DNA of 60,000 nt, from assembly GCA_018223375.1 (NCBI GenBank), contig JAGTTS010000005.1, positions 1 to 60,000 of the forward strand, written 5' to 3'. This stretch comes from Clostridiaceae bacterium Marseille-Q3526. Its GTDB lineage: Bacteria > Bacillota > Clostridia > Lachnospirales > Lachnospiraceae. Positions within the stretch are counted from its first letter, which is position 1, and every line of letters begins with the position of its first letter. Shown here piece by piece: positions 8,221-17,158 of the stretch. Under the pieces are notes generated by a model that made no database searches, had not been told where the DNA came from, and worked only from the letters and a program-made list of their open reading frames with translations. Both the position numbers and the translations under genes were made by a program.

Positions 8221-10095
8221 TCAAATTTTCACCACATGGTGCTTAATTTCTTCCTCTTTCAGGATATCCAGCTCTCTTCTGTGGCAGGTGAAGATAATAA
8301 TCTGCCCTTTGTATGCCTCGGACAGCCAGCGCAGAGCCTGCCGCAGTCGGTCGTCATCATAGAGCACGAAGCTGTCATCGAAGATCAGGGGCATGGAATC
8401 GGTTCCATTTTGAATAAACCGTGCCGCCGCCAGGCGGAGAGCCAGGTAAATCTGATCTGCCGTGCCGCTGCTGACCTGCTCCAGAGGAATCAGTTTTCTT
8501 CTGGTGTTTAAGAATGCTCCCAGATTTTCGTCAATGCTCATGCTGGTGTAGAGACCGCCGGTAATGCCGCTTATCAGCTCGGAAGCAGTTTTATTCAGGT
8601 AGAGGCCAAAAGAATCACGGATGGACATGGAAAGTTCCTTCATGGTTTCCTGAGCCAGCTCAATGGATGCGATTTCCTCCCGTATCCTGTCATTTTCTGC
8701 GATAATCTGGCGCAGGGCGGAGGCCTGATCTTTAAGCTCTGCCAGATGTTCCAGCTTCTTTTCCAGCTCCCACTGAACCCGCTGCTGCTGTTCGATGATT
8801 TCAGAGCATTGATTCTGACGCCCCTGCAGCTGTTCTACATCGTCCATCTGCCGCCGTACAGTTTCCTCGGAGCGGACAATCATGGAGCAGAGGTCTATAA
8901 AGTCGTCCATTCTGTTTCTGAGGGCATCCATGGCCTTCTCAGAGATAGTGCCGTCTCCCAGGTGGCGTCTGAAAATCTCGGACAGATTAGAAGCGCACAG
9001 AGCGGCAGTTTTTTTCTCCTGACGCAGCTTTAAGCGGAACAGAGCCCCAGCAAAGAAGGATACAGCCGACGCTCCGGCAGCTGCAGCACCGGAGAGAAGA
9101 GGATCAATGGTTTCCGGCATCCAGGGCAGGAAGGAATTGCCTGGCATCAGTCCCCAGCAGAAGAAGTAGCCGGCTCCCAGAAGCAGCAGAAGTCCCAGAA
9201 GGCCGAAAAATACAGAAAGTCCCCGGCGTGATTTCTTTGAGGCGGCCTGTCCTGCTTCCAGGTACTGGCGGTAAATATCCTCGGCGTGATTTAAGTAAGC
9301 AGAAACAGACTGGGCGTCTGTAAATTCGAACTCTGCCAGTGCCTGACGGCCCTTTTCGATCCGGCAAAGCAGTTCCTCCCTCTCCTCCTGCTTCTTTTCG
9401 ATAGCAGATTTTAAATCCGTCCGTTCTTTTGCATAGGAGCGCAGCTGATTTTCATATTCAGGAGAGGAAATTTCCCGCTCTAAATTTTTAATTTCTCCCA
9501 GAAGAGAGGTGTAGGTTTTGGCTGCCTCCGGCGTCAGCTGGTTTTCAAACTGCCGCTTCTGGTTTTTCAGATAGGCAGTGGCCTTTGTAATGTTTAAAGC
9601 CATATTTCCAGAGGTGTTCATATTGGCAATGTAGTTCTTAAGCTCAGAGATCATGCCACCCTCAGTGGCGCTTTTCAGCTGTCCGATGCTGATGGTATTG
9701 TTGTAGGCAGTTTCGCTGAGTCCGCAGAGGATCTCATCTAACAGAGCCTTTGTAGGCTCTGCTTCCCGGCCTGTAGTTTCATTGACAATGATAAATTCCT
9801 TCTTATTTTTCTGGAAACTCCGCTCGAACCGGTAAATAGTGCCGCCGGATTCCAGACGCAGCTGTCCCTCATAGGTGGAGCTGTTTTCCCAGGGCTCATA
9901 TTTGCTGTAAAGATCGTTTTTTGCCGCCCGCCCCCTCTGCCGCTCAATGCCGAACAGCATACCGCGGATAAAGGTGTGAATGGTGGACTTCCCGGCTTCG
10001 TTTTTTCCGTAAACCAGATTCAGCCCGTCTTCAAAGGAGACAAAAGTGTCGTGGAATTTTCCAAAGCCTTTAATATAAAGATCCAGAAAACGCAT
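8221..10095 (-). CDS. YhaN/SbcC-like ATPase of a DNA repair nuclease pair
   Basis: This 624-residue SMC/Rad50-type ATPase has the Walker A loop GKNEAGKST (30-38), coiled-coil stretches at ~170-260 and ~380-500, an ABC signature-like SSGTADQ near 545 and a Walker B LIFDDS near 575. Two hydrophobic, probably transmembrane, segments near residues 290-350 interrupt the coiled coil, a trait of the YhaN family. It is shorter than Bacillus YhaN. Three bases separate it from the upstream metallophosphoesterase gene. The two likely form an SbcCD-like nuclease, perhaps tethered to the membrane. The exact DNA substrate is not known for this family. Confidence 0.8.
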   Translation of the reverse strand: MRFLDLYIKGFGKFHDTFVSFEDGLNLVYGKNEAGKSTIHTFIRGMLFGIERQRGRAAKNDLYSKYEPWENSSTYEGQLRLESGGTIYRFERSFQKNKKEFIIVNETTGREAEPTKALLDEILCGLSETAYNNTISIGQLKSATEGGMISELKNYIANMNTSGNMALNITKATAYLKNQKRQFENQLTPEAAKTYTSLLGEIKNLEREISSPEYENQLRSYAKERTDLKSAIEKKQEEREELLCRIEKGRQALAEFEFTDAQSVSAYLNHAEDIYRQYLEAGQAASKKSRRGLSVFFGLLGLLLLLGAGYFFCWGLMPGNSFLPWMPETIDPLLSGAAAAGASAVSFFAGALFRLKLRQEKKTAALCASNLSEIFRRHLGDGTISEKAMDALRNRMDDFIDLCSMIVRSEETVRRQMDDVEQLQGRQNQCSEIIEQQQRVQWELEKKLEHLAELKDQASALRQIIAENDRIREEIASIELAQETMKELSMSIRDSFGLYLNKTASELISGITGGLYTSMSIDENLGAFLNTRRKLIPLEQVSSGTADQIYLALRLAAARFIQNGTDSMPLIFDDSFVLYDDDRLRQALRWLSEAYKGQIIIFTCHRRELDILKEEEIKHHVVKI

Positions 10096-10098
10096 GGT

Positions 10099-11169
10099 TT
10101 AACTCCTTTCATCCGTGGTGAGCAGCAGGGCGTGGATGCCATAATAGAGAGCCTTTTTTTCTACAGGGCTCATATCCGGCTTCTGAAGCGCTCTGATATA
10201 GAAACCGATCATATCGCTTGAGTGTTCCTCAAACAGGGCGCTGAAATCGTACTGAGGCTCTGATTCATCTAAGATATCAGCAATTCTGTACCGCATCATC
10301 AAAGATTCTAAATCAAAGGAAATATCAGGATCCCTCATGCCTTTTAAGCGAAAACGGAAAATATTTTCAGACCCGCGTTTTTCGATTTCCTGGGACATTC
10401 GCAGGAACAGCTCTGTGTTGGTGGTGTTGGGCGTCACATTGACCATGAGCGGAATGTACTGAAGCTTTGCCATGGGAATAAACTCCAGGTTGGTAATCCG
10501 AAGGCTGGTTTCACTGATTTCCCCATAGATAATGCCGTGGCGTCCCGTCTCCGTCTTGTCCAGGGGCTCCGGAGAGCCGCACCAGGCCATTCTCAGGCTC
10601 TGGGAGATCTCAGGCTTGTGGATATGCCCCAGGGCAGCGTAGGAAAAGCCTGATTTAAGAAGCCCTTCCTTATCAATAGGCACGTGTTTCGCGTCGCCTC
10701 CGTGGCCTAAAAGGATGTGGATGAGCCCGTCGTCGGGAGCCGAGATATCATTTAACCTGGCTTCTGATATCTCAGAGGTCCAGTAGGAAAAGCCCGTCAC
10801 CTCTGTGTGCAGTTCCTCGAAGTAGGCGGAAGAAAATTCCTCGTCCGACAGGAAAGTGACGTTGGGCGCCCAGTTAAAGCTCAGGACAGCGGAGCTTTTC
10901 CGCACCCGGTCGTGGTTTCCGGCGATCATCACGATCCGCACGTCCGGAATGGTGGAAAACAGGTAGTTGACCTCCTTTAAATCCTTTAAAAGCGGCTGCC
11001 GGTGGAACAGATCCCCGGCGATAAAGAGAAAGTCCACGGAAAGCTCACCGGCCTTCCCGATAATGGCGGCGAAGGTTTCGCGGATATCTCTGGCCCGCTC
11101 TCTGCTCCAGGGCTTATCGCTGTCAGGGGCCATGCCCCAGTGGACGTCTCCGGTATGAATAAATTTCAA
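10099..11169 (-). CDS. YhaO/SbcD-like metallophosphoesterase (DNA exonuclease)
   Basis: This 356-residue calcineurin-type phosphoesterase carries the metal-binding motifs in order: GDVHWG (7-12), AGDLFHR near 50, GNHDR near 84, and GHGGD and GHIHKP in the middle. The layout matches Bacillus YhaO and SbcD/Mre11. Residues beyond ~250 form a capping region. It is the first gene of a two-gene unit with the ATPase and probably supplies the nuclease activity. The start ATG lies at 11169. The 170 bases upstream hold a repeated GGATCC and no clear terminator for asnS. Confidence 0.85.
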   Translation of the reverse strand: MKFIHTGDVHWGMAPDSDKPWSRERARDIRETFAAIIGKAGELSVDFLFIAGDLFHRQPLLKDLKEVNYLFSTIPDVRIVMIAGNHDRVRKSSAVLSFNWAPNVTFLSDEEFSSAYFEELHTEVTGFSYWTSEISEARLNDISAPDDGLIHILLGHGGDAKHVPIDKEGLLKSGFSYAALGHIHKPEISQSLRMAWCGSPEPLDKTETGRHGIIYGEISETSLRITNLEFIPMAKLQYIPLMVNVTPNTTNTELFLRMSQEIEKRGSENIFRFRLKGMRDPDISFDLESLMMRYRIADILDESEPQYDFSALFEEHSSDMIGFYIRALQKPDMSPVEKKALYYGIHALLLTTDERS

Positions 11170-11340
11170 GGCCTTATTCCCCCTCTCTAAGACAGCTTCT
11201 GAAATAGGATCCGGTAGAAGAGCAGGATCCTTTCATTCAGAAGAAAAGGGCGCCTCAGGGAAGGCGTGCCGCCGTCTTTGAGATGCCCTCATCGTGTTGT
11301 GTTATGTCAACTGAATCGTTTTAATTCCTGTGGCTGCTTC

Positions 11341-12732
11341 TTATAATTCGCAGTTGTTTACAGTTCTTGGGAATGGAATCACGTCGCGGATATTGCCCAT
11401 GCCTGTCAGGTACATTACGCAGCGCTCAAAGCCCAGACCGAAGCCGGAATGACGCACAGAGCCGTACTTTCTCAGATCCAGGTAGAAGCCGTAGTCCTCT
11501 TTCTTAAGTCCCAGCTCCTCCATGCGGCCAACCAGTTTGTCGTAGTCGTCCTCTCTCTGGCTTCCGCCAATGATCTCGCCGATTCCAGGAACCAGGCAGT
11601 CCATGGCAGCCACTGTCTTGCCATCCTCGTTCATCTTCATGTAGAAGGCTTTGATCTCCTTCGGATAGTCGGTAACGAAAACAGGACGCTTGAAGATCTT
11701 TTCAGTCAGATAGCGCTCGTGCTCTGTCTGCAGATCGCAGCCCCAGAACACCTTGTAGTCGAACTCGTCGTTGTGCTCCTCTAAGAGCTTCACGGCCTCT
11801 GTGTAGGTTACATGGCCGAATTCAGAGTTTAATACGTGATTCAGACGATCTAACAGTCCCTTGTCAATGAACTGGTTGAAGAAGTTCATCTCCTCCGGCG
11901 CGTGCTCCAGCACGTAGCGGATCACATATTTTAACATACTCTCAGCCAGAGCCATGTTGTCGTTTAAGTCTGCGAAGGCCATCTCCGGCTCGATCATCCA
12001 GAACTCAGCCGCATGGCGTGTAGTGTTGGAGTTCTCGGCGCGGAAGGTCGGTCCGAAGGTGTAGATGTTGCGGAAGGCCATAGCGTAGGTCTCGCCGTTT
12101 AACTGGCCGCTTACAGTCAGGTTCGTAGGCTTGCCGAAGAAGTCCTGGGAGAAATCCACCTTGCCGTCTTCTGTCTTCGGAACATTGTTTAAATCCATGG
12201 TAGTTACCTGGAACATCTCTCCGGCTCCCTCGCAGTCGCTTCCTGTGATCAGCGGAGTGTGAACGTAAACGAAATCTCTCTCCTGGAAATACTGATGGAT
12301 CGCGTAGGCAATCAGGGAGCGCACGCGGAAGACAGCCTGGAAGGTGTTCGTTCTGGGACGCAGATGGGAAATGGTTCTCAGATACTCAAGGCTGTGGCGC
12401 TTCTTCTGAAGCGGATAGTCAGGAGAGGACGCGCCCTCTACGATAACCTCGTCCGCCTGAATCTCGAAGGGCTGCTTGGCCTCGGGAGTAGCTACCAGAG
12501 TTCCCTTTACCAGGATGGCGGCGCCTACGTTTAACCTGCTGATCTCGTTAAAGTTCTCCATATTGTCATGGTAAACCACCTGAAGCGTGTCAAAGTAGCT
12601 TCCGTCGCTTACTACAATAAATCCAAAAGTCTTAGAATCGCGGATGCTTCTCACCCATCCGCCAATCTGGATTTCCTTTCCAAGGAATTTGTCTCTGTCC
12701 CTGTAAATCTCTCTTACGGTAATCAAATCCAT
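11341..12732 (-). CDS. asnS: Asparaginyl-tRNA synthetase
   Basis: This class IIb synthetase charges tRNA-Asn. The N-terminal OB-fold anticodon-binding domain (about 1-105, with IGGWVRSIRDSKTFGFI) is followed by the catalytic core. The motif 2 region is RHAEFWMIEPEM near 240. Motif 3 is GFGLGFERCVMYLTG near the C-terminus. At 463 residues it has the usual length, and the sequence pattern is AsnS rather than AspS. The ATG at 12732 is preceded by AAAAGGAGCACG. It stands alone on the minus strand behind its own promoter and a structured leader of about 117 bases. Confidence 0.95.
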   Translation of the reverse strand: MDLITVREIYRDRDKFLGKEIQIGGWVRSIRDSKTFGFIVVSDGSYFDTLQVVYHDNMENFNEISRLNVGAAILVKGTLVATPEAKQPFEIQADEVIVEGASSPDYPLQKKRHSLEYLRTISHLRPRTNTFQAVFRVRSLIAYAIHQYFQERDFVYVHTPLITGSDCEGAGEMFQVTTMDLNNVPKTEDGKVDFSQDFFGKPTNLTVSGQLNGETYAMAFRNIYTFGPTFRAENSNTTRHAAEFWMIEPEMAFADLNDNMALAESMLKYVIRYVLEHAPEEMNFFNQFIDKGLLDRLNHVLNSEFGHVTYTEAVKLLEEHNDEFDYKVFWGCDLQTEHERYLTEKIFKRPVFVTDYPKEIKAFYMKMNEDGKTVAAMDCLVPGIGEIIGGSQREDDYDKLVGRMEELGLKKEDYGFYLDLRKYGSVRHSGFGLGFERCVMYLTGMGNIRDVIPFPRTVNNCEL

Positions 12733-12849
12733 AATCGTGCTCCTTTTTGTTTGATAAACGGCCCGGGCGCAGATAGGAGGCCCGAGCCGTCAAATGGTTT
12801 CGAAATGAAACAGGTACTTTGTTTGACTATTTTCAAACAAATTTCTGAT
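12733..12849 (-). promoter_or_regulatory. Structured 5' leader of asnS with alternative pairings
   Basis: On the minus strand TTTGTTTGA (12841-12833) can pair with either of two identical TCAAACAAA copies. The first (12826-12818) makes a tight 9-bp hairpin. The second (12754-12746) lies directly before the AAAGGAG ribosome binding site. A GC-rich hairpin (ACGGCTCGGGC with GCCCGGGCCGT) lies between them. I see no T-box sequence. Confidence 0.45.
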
Positions 12850-12855
12850 GTTGCC

Positions 12856-12884
12856 ATTATACTGTATTTTTCCTGCATATTCAA
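12856..12884 (-). promoter_or_regulatory. Promoter of asnS
   Basis: On the minus strand, TTGAAT (12884-12879), a 17-base spacer and TATAAT (12861-12856). Confidence 0.75.
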
Positions 12885-13030
12885 GGGGAAGAGCAGTATT
12901 TTTACGCATGGGAGGGAAGGCGGAAACGCTGAAAAACACAAGATGCAGTTGAATTTGGTGTTTTCTGGCGATATGACATACAAAATGTCGGAAAATGTAC
13001 AAAAAACAGATAAAATCATTCGGTAATTTG

Positions 13031-13059
13031 TGTACTTTTTATAAAAAGTATGATATAAT
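13031..13059 (+). promoter_or_regulatory. Promoter of glgC
   Basis: A consensus TATAAT lies at 13054-13059. The best -35 at 17-base spacing is the weak TGTACT (13031-13036). It lies 52 bases before the glgC start. I see no other feature between 12885 and 13030. Confidence 0.5.
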
Positions 13060-13111
13060 AAGCGTTACAACATTAAAGCACACAAGCAAATATACATCAA
13101 GGGGTGATATC

Positions 13112-14386
13112 GTGATCAAAAAAGAAATGATAGCTATGCTTTTAGCAGGAGGACAGGGCAGCCGTCTCGGCGTGCTGACACAGAAAGTGGCGAAGCCGGC
13201 AGTTTCTTTTGGCGGGAAGTACAGAATTATCGACTTTCCTCTGAGCAACTGCATTAATTCAGGCGTAGATACAGTGGGAGTTCTGACCCAGTATCAGCCG
13301 CTACGCTTAAACGCGCATATCGGAATTGGAATTCCGTGGGATCTTGATCGCAACGTGGGAGGCGTTACCGTCCTTCCGCCGTACGAGAGAAGTAAGGGAA
13401 GCGACTGGTACACAGGTACGGCCAACGCTATTTACCAGAACCTGGAGTACATGGAGAACTATAATCCGGACTATGTCTTGATTCTTTCCGGCGATCACAT
13501 TTATAAGATGGACTACGAGGTAATGCTGGAATATCACAAGGCAAACAATGCAGATATCACAATCGCAGCCATGCCTGTACCGATTGAAGAAGCAAGCCGT
13601 TTTGGAATCCTGATCACAGATGAGAAAAACCGTATTACAGAATTTGAAGAAAAACCTGCGAACCCGAGAAGCAACCTGGCTTCCATGGGTATCTACATAT
13701 TCAGCTGGCCGGTGCTGCGGGACGCATTAATCAAGCTCTCTGAGGAGCCGGGCTGCGACTTCGGAAAACACGTCATCCCTTACTGCTTTTCCGGCGGAAA
13801 GAGAGTTTTCGCCTACGAGTATAACGGATACTGGAAGGATGTGGGAACTCTGGGCTCCTACTGGGAGGCAAACATGGAGCTGATCGACATCATCCCGGAA
13901 TTCAACCTGTATGAGGAGTACTGGAAGATCTATACGAAGAGCGACATTATTCCGCCTCAGTATACGGCGCCTGATTCGAAGATCGAGAGAAGTATTATCG
14001 GAGAGGGCTCAGAGATTTACGGCCAGGTTATCAATTCTGTCATCGGAGCCGGAGTGACCGTCGGAAAGGGCGCGGTGGTGAAGGATTCCATTGTAATGAA
14101 GGGAACCTCCATCGGCGACGGCACGGTGGTGGACAAGGCCATTATCGCCGAGGATGTGGCCATTGGAGCCAATGCGGAGATCGGTGTGGGCGAGTACGCG
14201 CCCAGCAAATATGATCCAAAGGTTTACCAGTTCGATCTGGTTACCATTGGAGAGCGTTCTGTGATTCCGGACGGAGTGAAGGTGGGAAGAAATACCGCTG
14301 TTTCCGGAGTGACAGAGAGTGCGGATTACCACGACGGAGCGCTTGAAAGCGGAGACTATATTATAAAGGCAGGTGGAGTACAATGA
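13112..14386 (+). CDS. glgC: Glucose-1-phosphate adenylyltransferase, catalytic subunit
   Basis: GlgC makes ADP-glucose from ATP and glucose 1-phosphate for glycogen synthesis. The N-terminal pyrophosphorylase signature LLAGGQGSRLG is followed by FPLSNCINSG, and the left-handed beta-helix C-terminal domain shows hexapeptide repeats (SIIGEGSEIYGQVINSVIGAG and on). I chose the GTG at 13112, behind AAGGGGTG, giving VIKKEMIAMLLAGG and 424 residues. A longer frame back to 12995 runs through the promoter and is not credible. It overlaps glgD by four bases (ATGA), so the two subunits are translationally coupled. Confidence 0.93.
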   Translation: MIKKEMIAMLLAGGQGSRLGVLTQKVAKPAVSFGGKYRIIDFPLSNCINSGVDTVGVLTQYQPLRLNAHIGIGIPWDLDRNVGGVTVLPPYERSKGSDWYTGTANAIYQNLEYMENYNPDYVLILSGDHIYKMDYEVMLEYHKANNADITIAAMPVPIEEASRFGILITDEKNRITEFEEKPANPRSNLASMGIYIFSWPVLRDALIKLSEEPGCDFGKHVIPYCFSGGKRVFAYEYNGYWKDVGTLGSYWEANMELIDIIPEFNLYEEYWKIYTKSDIIPPQYTAPDSKIERSIIGEGSEIYGQVINSVIGAGVTVGKGAVVKDSIVMKGTSIGDGTVVDKAIIAEDVAIGANAEIGVGEYAPSKYDPKVYQFDLVTIGERSVIPDGVKVGRNTAVSGVTESADYHDGALESGDYIIKAGGVQ

Positions 14387-15504
14387 GAGCGATCGGTATT
14401 GTTTTAGCAGGCGGAAACAGCAAGAGAATGAGAGAGTTATCCAACAAGAGGGCAATCGCCGCTATGCCGGTGGCAGGAAGCTTCCGGAGCGTTGACTTTG
14501 TACTCAGCAACATGAGCAATTCCCACATTCAGAGCGTGGCAGTGCTGACTCAGTACAACTCCCGCTCCTTAAACGAGCATTTAAGCTCCTCCAAATGGTG
14601 GGATTTCGGAAGAAAACAGGGAGGCATGTACGTCTTCACTCCTACCATCACGGCAGAGCACAGCGACTGGTACAGAGGAACGGCGGACGCTCTCTATCAG
14701 AACCTGGATTTCTTAAAGAAGAGCCATGAGCCTTATGTAGTCATCGCAGGCGGAGACTGCATCTACAAGCTGGATTACCACAAGGTGCTGGAGTATCACA
14801 TTGAGAAGAAGGCCGATATCACCGTTGTGTGCAAGGATATGGAGCCGGAGGCGGACGTAACCCGCTTCGGACTGGTTAAGACCAACGCCGAGGGCCGCAT
14901 TACCGACTTCGAGGAGAAGCCGATGTTAGCTACCTCCAACACGATTTCCTGCGGTATCTACGTGATCCGCCGCCGCCAGCTCATTGAGCTTTTAGAGCGC
15001 TGTGCTTCCGAGGACAGATATGACTTTGTAACGGATATTCTGGTGCGTTATAAAAACCTGAAGCGCATTTACGCATACAAGCTGGATTCCTACTGGAGCA
15101 ACATCGCCTCCGTAGATTCCTACTATAAGACCAATATGGACTTTTTAAAGCCTGAGGTAAGACACTACTTCTTCCGCGAATATCCGGAGATTTACTCCAA
15201 GGTGGACGACCTGCCGCCGGCCAAGTACAATCCTGGAGCTGAGGTGAAGAACAGTCTTGTTTCCAGCGGCTGTATTTTAAACGGAAGCGTGGAGAATTCC
15301 GTTCTCTTTAAAAAGGTTTACATCGGCAACAACTGCGTGATTAAAAATTCTATTATCTTGAACGACGTTTACATTGGCGACAATACAGTGATTGAAAACT
15401 GCATTGTGGAGAGCCGGGACACCATCCGGGCCAACACGACGCACATCGGAGCGCCGGATAACGTGAAGATCGTTATCGAGAAAAACGAGCGTTTCACTTT
15501 ATAG
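14383..15504 (+). CDS. glgD: Glucose-1-phosphate adenylyltransferase subunit GlgD
   Basis: This 373-residue GlgC paralogue is the partner subunit of Firmicute ADP-glucose pyrophosphorylase. The nucleotide loop is altered (VLAGGNSKRMRELSNKRAIAAMPVAG). The C-terminal beta-helix repeats are kept (NSLVSSGCILNGSVENSV). In known systems GlgD has little activity alone and modulates GlgC. The four-base overlap with glgC fixes the start. A stop 60 bases before spoVG leaves room for read-through, so the three genes may share a transcript. Confidence 0.93.
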   Translation: MRAIGIVLAGGNSKRMRELSNKRAIAAMPVAGSFRSVDFVLSNMSNSHIQSVAVLTQYNSRSLNEHLSSSKWWDFGRKQGGMYVFTPTITAEHSDWYRGTADALYQNLDFLKKSHEPYVVIAGGDCIYKLDYHKVLEYHIEKKADITVVCKDMEPEADVTRFGLVKTNAEGRITDFEEKPMLATSNTISCGIYVIRRRQLIELLERCASEDRYDFVTDILVRYKNLKRIYAYKLDSYWSNIASVDSYYKTNMDFLKPEVRHYFFREYPEIYSKVDDLPPAKYNPGAEVKNSLVSSGCILNGSVENSVLFKKVYIGNNCVIKNSIILNDVYIGDNTVIENCIVESRDTIRANTTHIGAPDNVKIVIEKNERFTL

Positions 15505-15563
15505 GGACGGCACAAGGGGAAAGAGCGGTCCAGAACCGGGCAGTACGGAAGAGGGGTTATGTT

Positions 15564-15854
15564 ATGCAGATTACAGACGTGAGAGTCAGACGGATTGAGA
15601 GAGAAGGAAGAATGAAGGCCATTGTGTCGATTACCCTGGACAATGAATTTGTAGTCCATGATATTAAGGTGATCGACGGAGAGAAGGGTCTTTTTATCGC
15701 CATGCCGAGCCGCAGGTCTACGGACGGCGAATACAGGGATATTGCCCATCCGATTAATTCTGAGACCAGGGATATGATTCAGAGCATTGTTCTGGAGAAA
15801 TACCAGGCCACGGCCAGCGGGCTGGACGAGGACGGAGCTGCAGGGCAGGCTTAG
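15564..15854 (+). CDS. spoVG: SpoVG family RNA/DNA-binding regulator
   Basis: This 96-residue protein matches SpoVG from its first residues (MQITDVRVRRIE) through DNEFVVHDIKVIDG, GLFIAMPSR and YRDIAHPINSETR. SpoVG affects septation and sporulation in Bacillus and binds nucleic acids in several Firmicutes. The ATG follows GAAGAGGGG. It lies 59 bases after glgD. The 150 bases that follow before the convergent LysR gene contain no clear terminator. Confidence 0.95.
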   Translation: MQITDVRVRRIEREGRMKAIVSITLDNEFVVHDIKVIDGEKGLFIAMPSRRSTDGEYRDIAHPINSETRDMIQSIVLEKYQATASGLDEDGAAGQA

Positions 15855-16003
15855 AGTGAAATCGGAATTCTGCTCAGAGGATCAGGGCGCGTTTCGCTTC
15901 CTGCCGTATCTGGGCAGAAGGCCATAATAGAGAAGAACCGGCGTTTTTAAAGCGTCTCTGAGACTGTTTCCAGGGCGCTTGACAGAACGTCGGTTTTTGC
16001 GCG

Positions 16004-16888
16004 TCAGACTGGCTTTGCCCCCGCCAGCTTTAAAAATTCCGCCATCTCTCCGGTGATCCATTTATCCTTGTGGTATACGATCTGACGCCAGACCTGCATA
16101 TGAAAATCCTCTGCGTCCAGAGCGGCCAGACGCCCCTTTTCAATATCGCGGCGGACAGAAAAGAAGGGAAGCAGGGAGACGCCTGCATTTTCCCGCAGCA
16201 TATGGACGATGAAGTCCGTATTTCCAATTTCCAGAAAGGGACGGATCTGCTTTCCATAGGCAGCCAGATACTGATCTAAAATATGACGGTAGCTGGCTGC
16301 TTTTTCTGTGAGCAGAAAGGGGTGGGAAATGATTTCGTCCAGCTTAAGGCCGGATCGGCCTGCCAGCGGGTGGAGAGACGAAGCTGCGAATACAATGTCC
16401 TCCGGTTCTTCCAGTACCTTAATCCACCGCGGATCAGAAATTCTCTTGTCAAGAAAGTATACAATATCCAGAGAATTGTCGTTGAGCCTGTCTAACAGCA
16501 CTCTGGGGGAGTCGATCACGACGCTGACATTCACTTTGGGAAAACGCCGGTGGTATTCGGAGAGAATGGGCGGAAGCAGGGAGGAGCAGAGGGATTCGAT
16601 GGTTCCCAGAGCCAGGCTGCCCGTCAATTCCCTGCTGTCAGAGAGGGAGCATTTGATCTCCTCCATATTTTTCATCAGAGTGACAGCGTACTGGTAGAAC
16701 TGTTCGCCGCGGCTGGTCAGACTGATCTGCTTGCCGATTCGGTCAAAAAGGCGGACGCCCAGCTCCTCCTCCAGGTTTTTGATTTGGATAGTCACGGTCC
16801 CCTGAGAATAATTCAGTTTTTTGGCTGCCTTTGAGAAGCTTTTCAGCTGCGCCGCCTGCAGAAAGGTGGCAATCTCCCGAAATTCCAT
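16004..16888 (-). CDS. LysR-family transcriptional regulator
   Basis: This 294-residue protein has the N-terminal LysR winged helix (residues 1-60: EIATFLQAAQLKSFSKAAKKLNYSQGTVTIQIKNLE) and a C-terminal effector domain split into two lobes. It is transcribed away from the cysteine desulfidase gene. Because LysR proteins usually control the gene they diverge from, the likely target is cyuA and the likely signal is an amino acid or thiol. That is inference from position only. Confidence 0.9.
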   Translation of the reverse strand: MEFREIATFLQAAQLKSFSKAAKKLNYSQGTVTIQIKNLEEELGVRLFDRIGKQISLTSRGEQFYQYAVTLMKNMEEIKCSLSDSRELTGSLALGTIESLCSSLLPPILSEYHRRFPKVNVSVVIDSPRVLLDRLNDNSLDIVYFLDKRISDPRWIKVLEEPEDIVFAASSLHPLAGRSGLKLDEIISHPFLLTEKAASYRHILDQYLAAYGKQIRPFLEIGNTDFIVHMLRENAGVSLLPFFSVRRDIEKGRLAALDAEDFHMQVWRQIVYHKDKWITGEMAEFLKLAGAKPV

Positions 16889-16941
16889 ATGCGCTCCTGT
16901 TTGATTTAAAAATATTAAACGATTTCTTTAAAACCTTAAAT

Positions 16942-16970
16942 TTTACATTCTAATAGCTCTATACTATAAT
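16942..16970 (+). promoter_or_regulatory. Promoter of the cyuA-type gene
   Basis: TTTACA (16942-16947), a 17-base spacer and perfect TATAAT (16965-16970), in the region between the divergent LysR and desulfidase genes. The transcript would carry a ~180-base leader. Confidence 0.75.
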
Positions 16971-17023
16971 AGTTTTAAGAAGAGATCAAGAAGAGGGGAA
17001 GCGGAAAGTTTTTACGCGTTATT

Positions 17024-17091
17024 AAAAGAGCAGGAAAAGTTTTCCATGCTCCACCAAAAGCTTAGTCGCAGGAAAACTTTTCTGCTCTTTT
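17024..17091 (+). promoter_or_regulatory. Long leader hairpin (possible attenuator) before cyuA
   Basis: AAAAGAGCA + GAAAAGTTTTCC (17024-17045, one bulged G at 17033) pairs with GGAAAACTTTTC + TGCTCTTTT (17071-17091). This gives about 21 base pairs with a 25-base loop. The 3' arm ends in TTTT. It lies about 50 bases after the predicted transcription start and 68 bases before the ATG. Confidence 0.6.
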
Positions 17092-17158
17092 AGGGGCGTG
17101 AAAATTGGCCGCAGATGATTAAAAATTTAAGGCAGAAAAAGGAAAGAGGGAAGGAAGT

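Noticed and set aside
12995..13111. N-terminal extension of GlgC
   Set aside because: It crosses the TATAAT promoter. The GTG at 13112 with AAGGGGTG gives the family-length protein.
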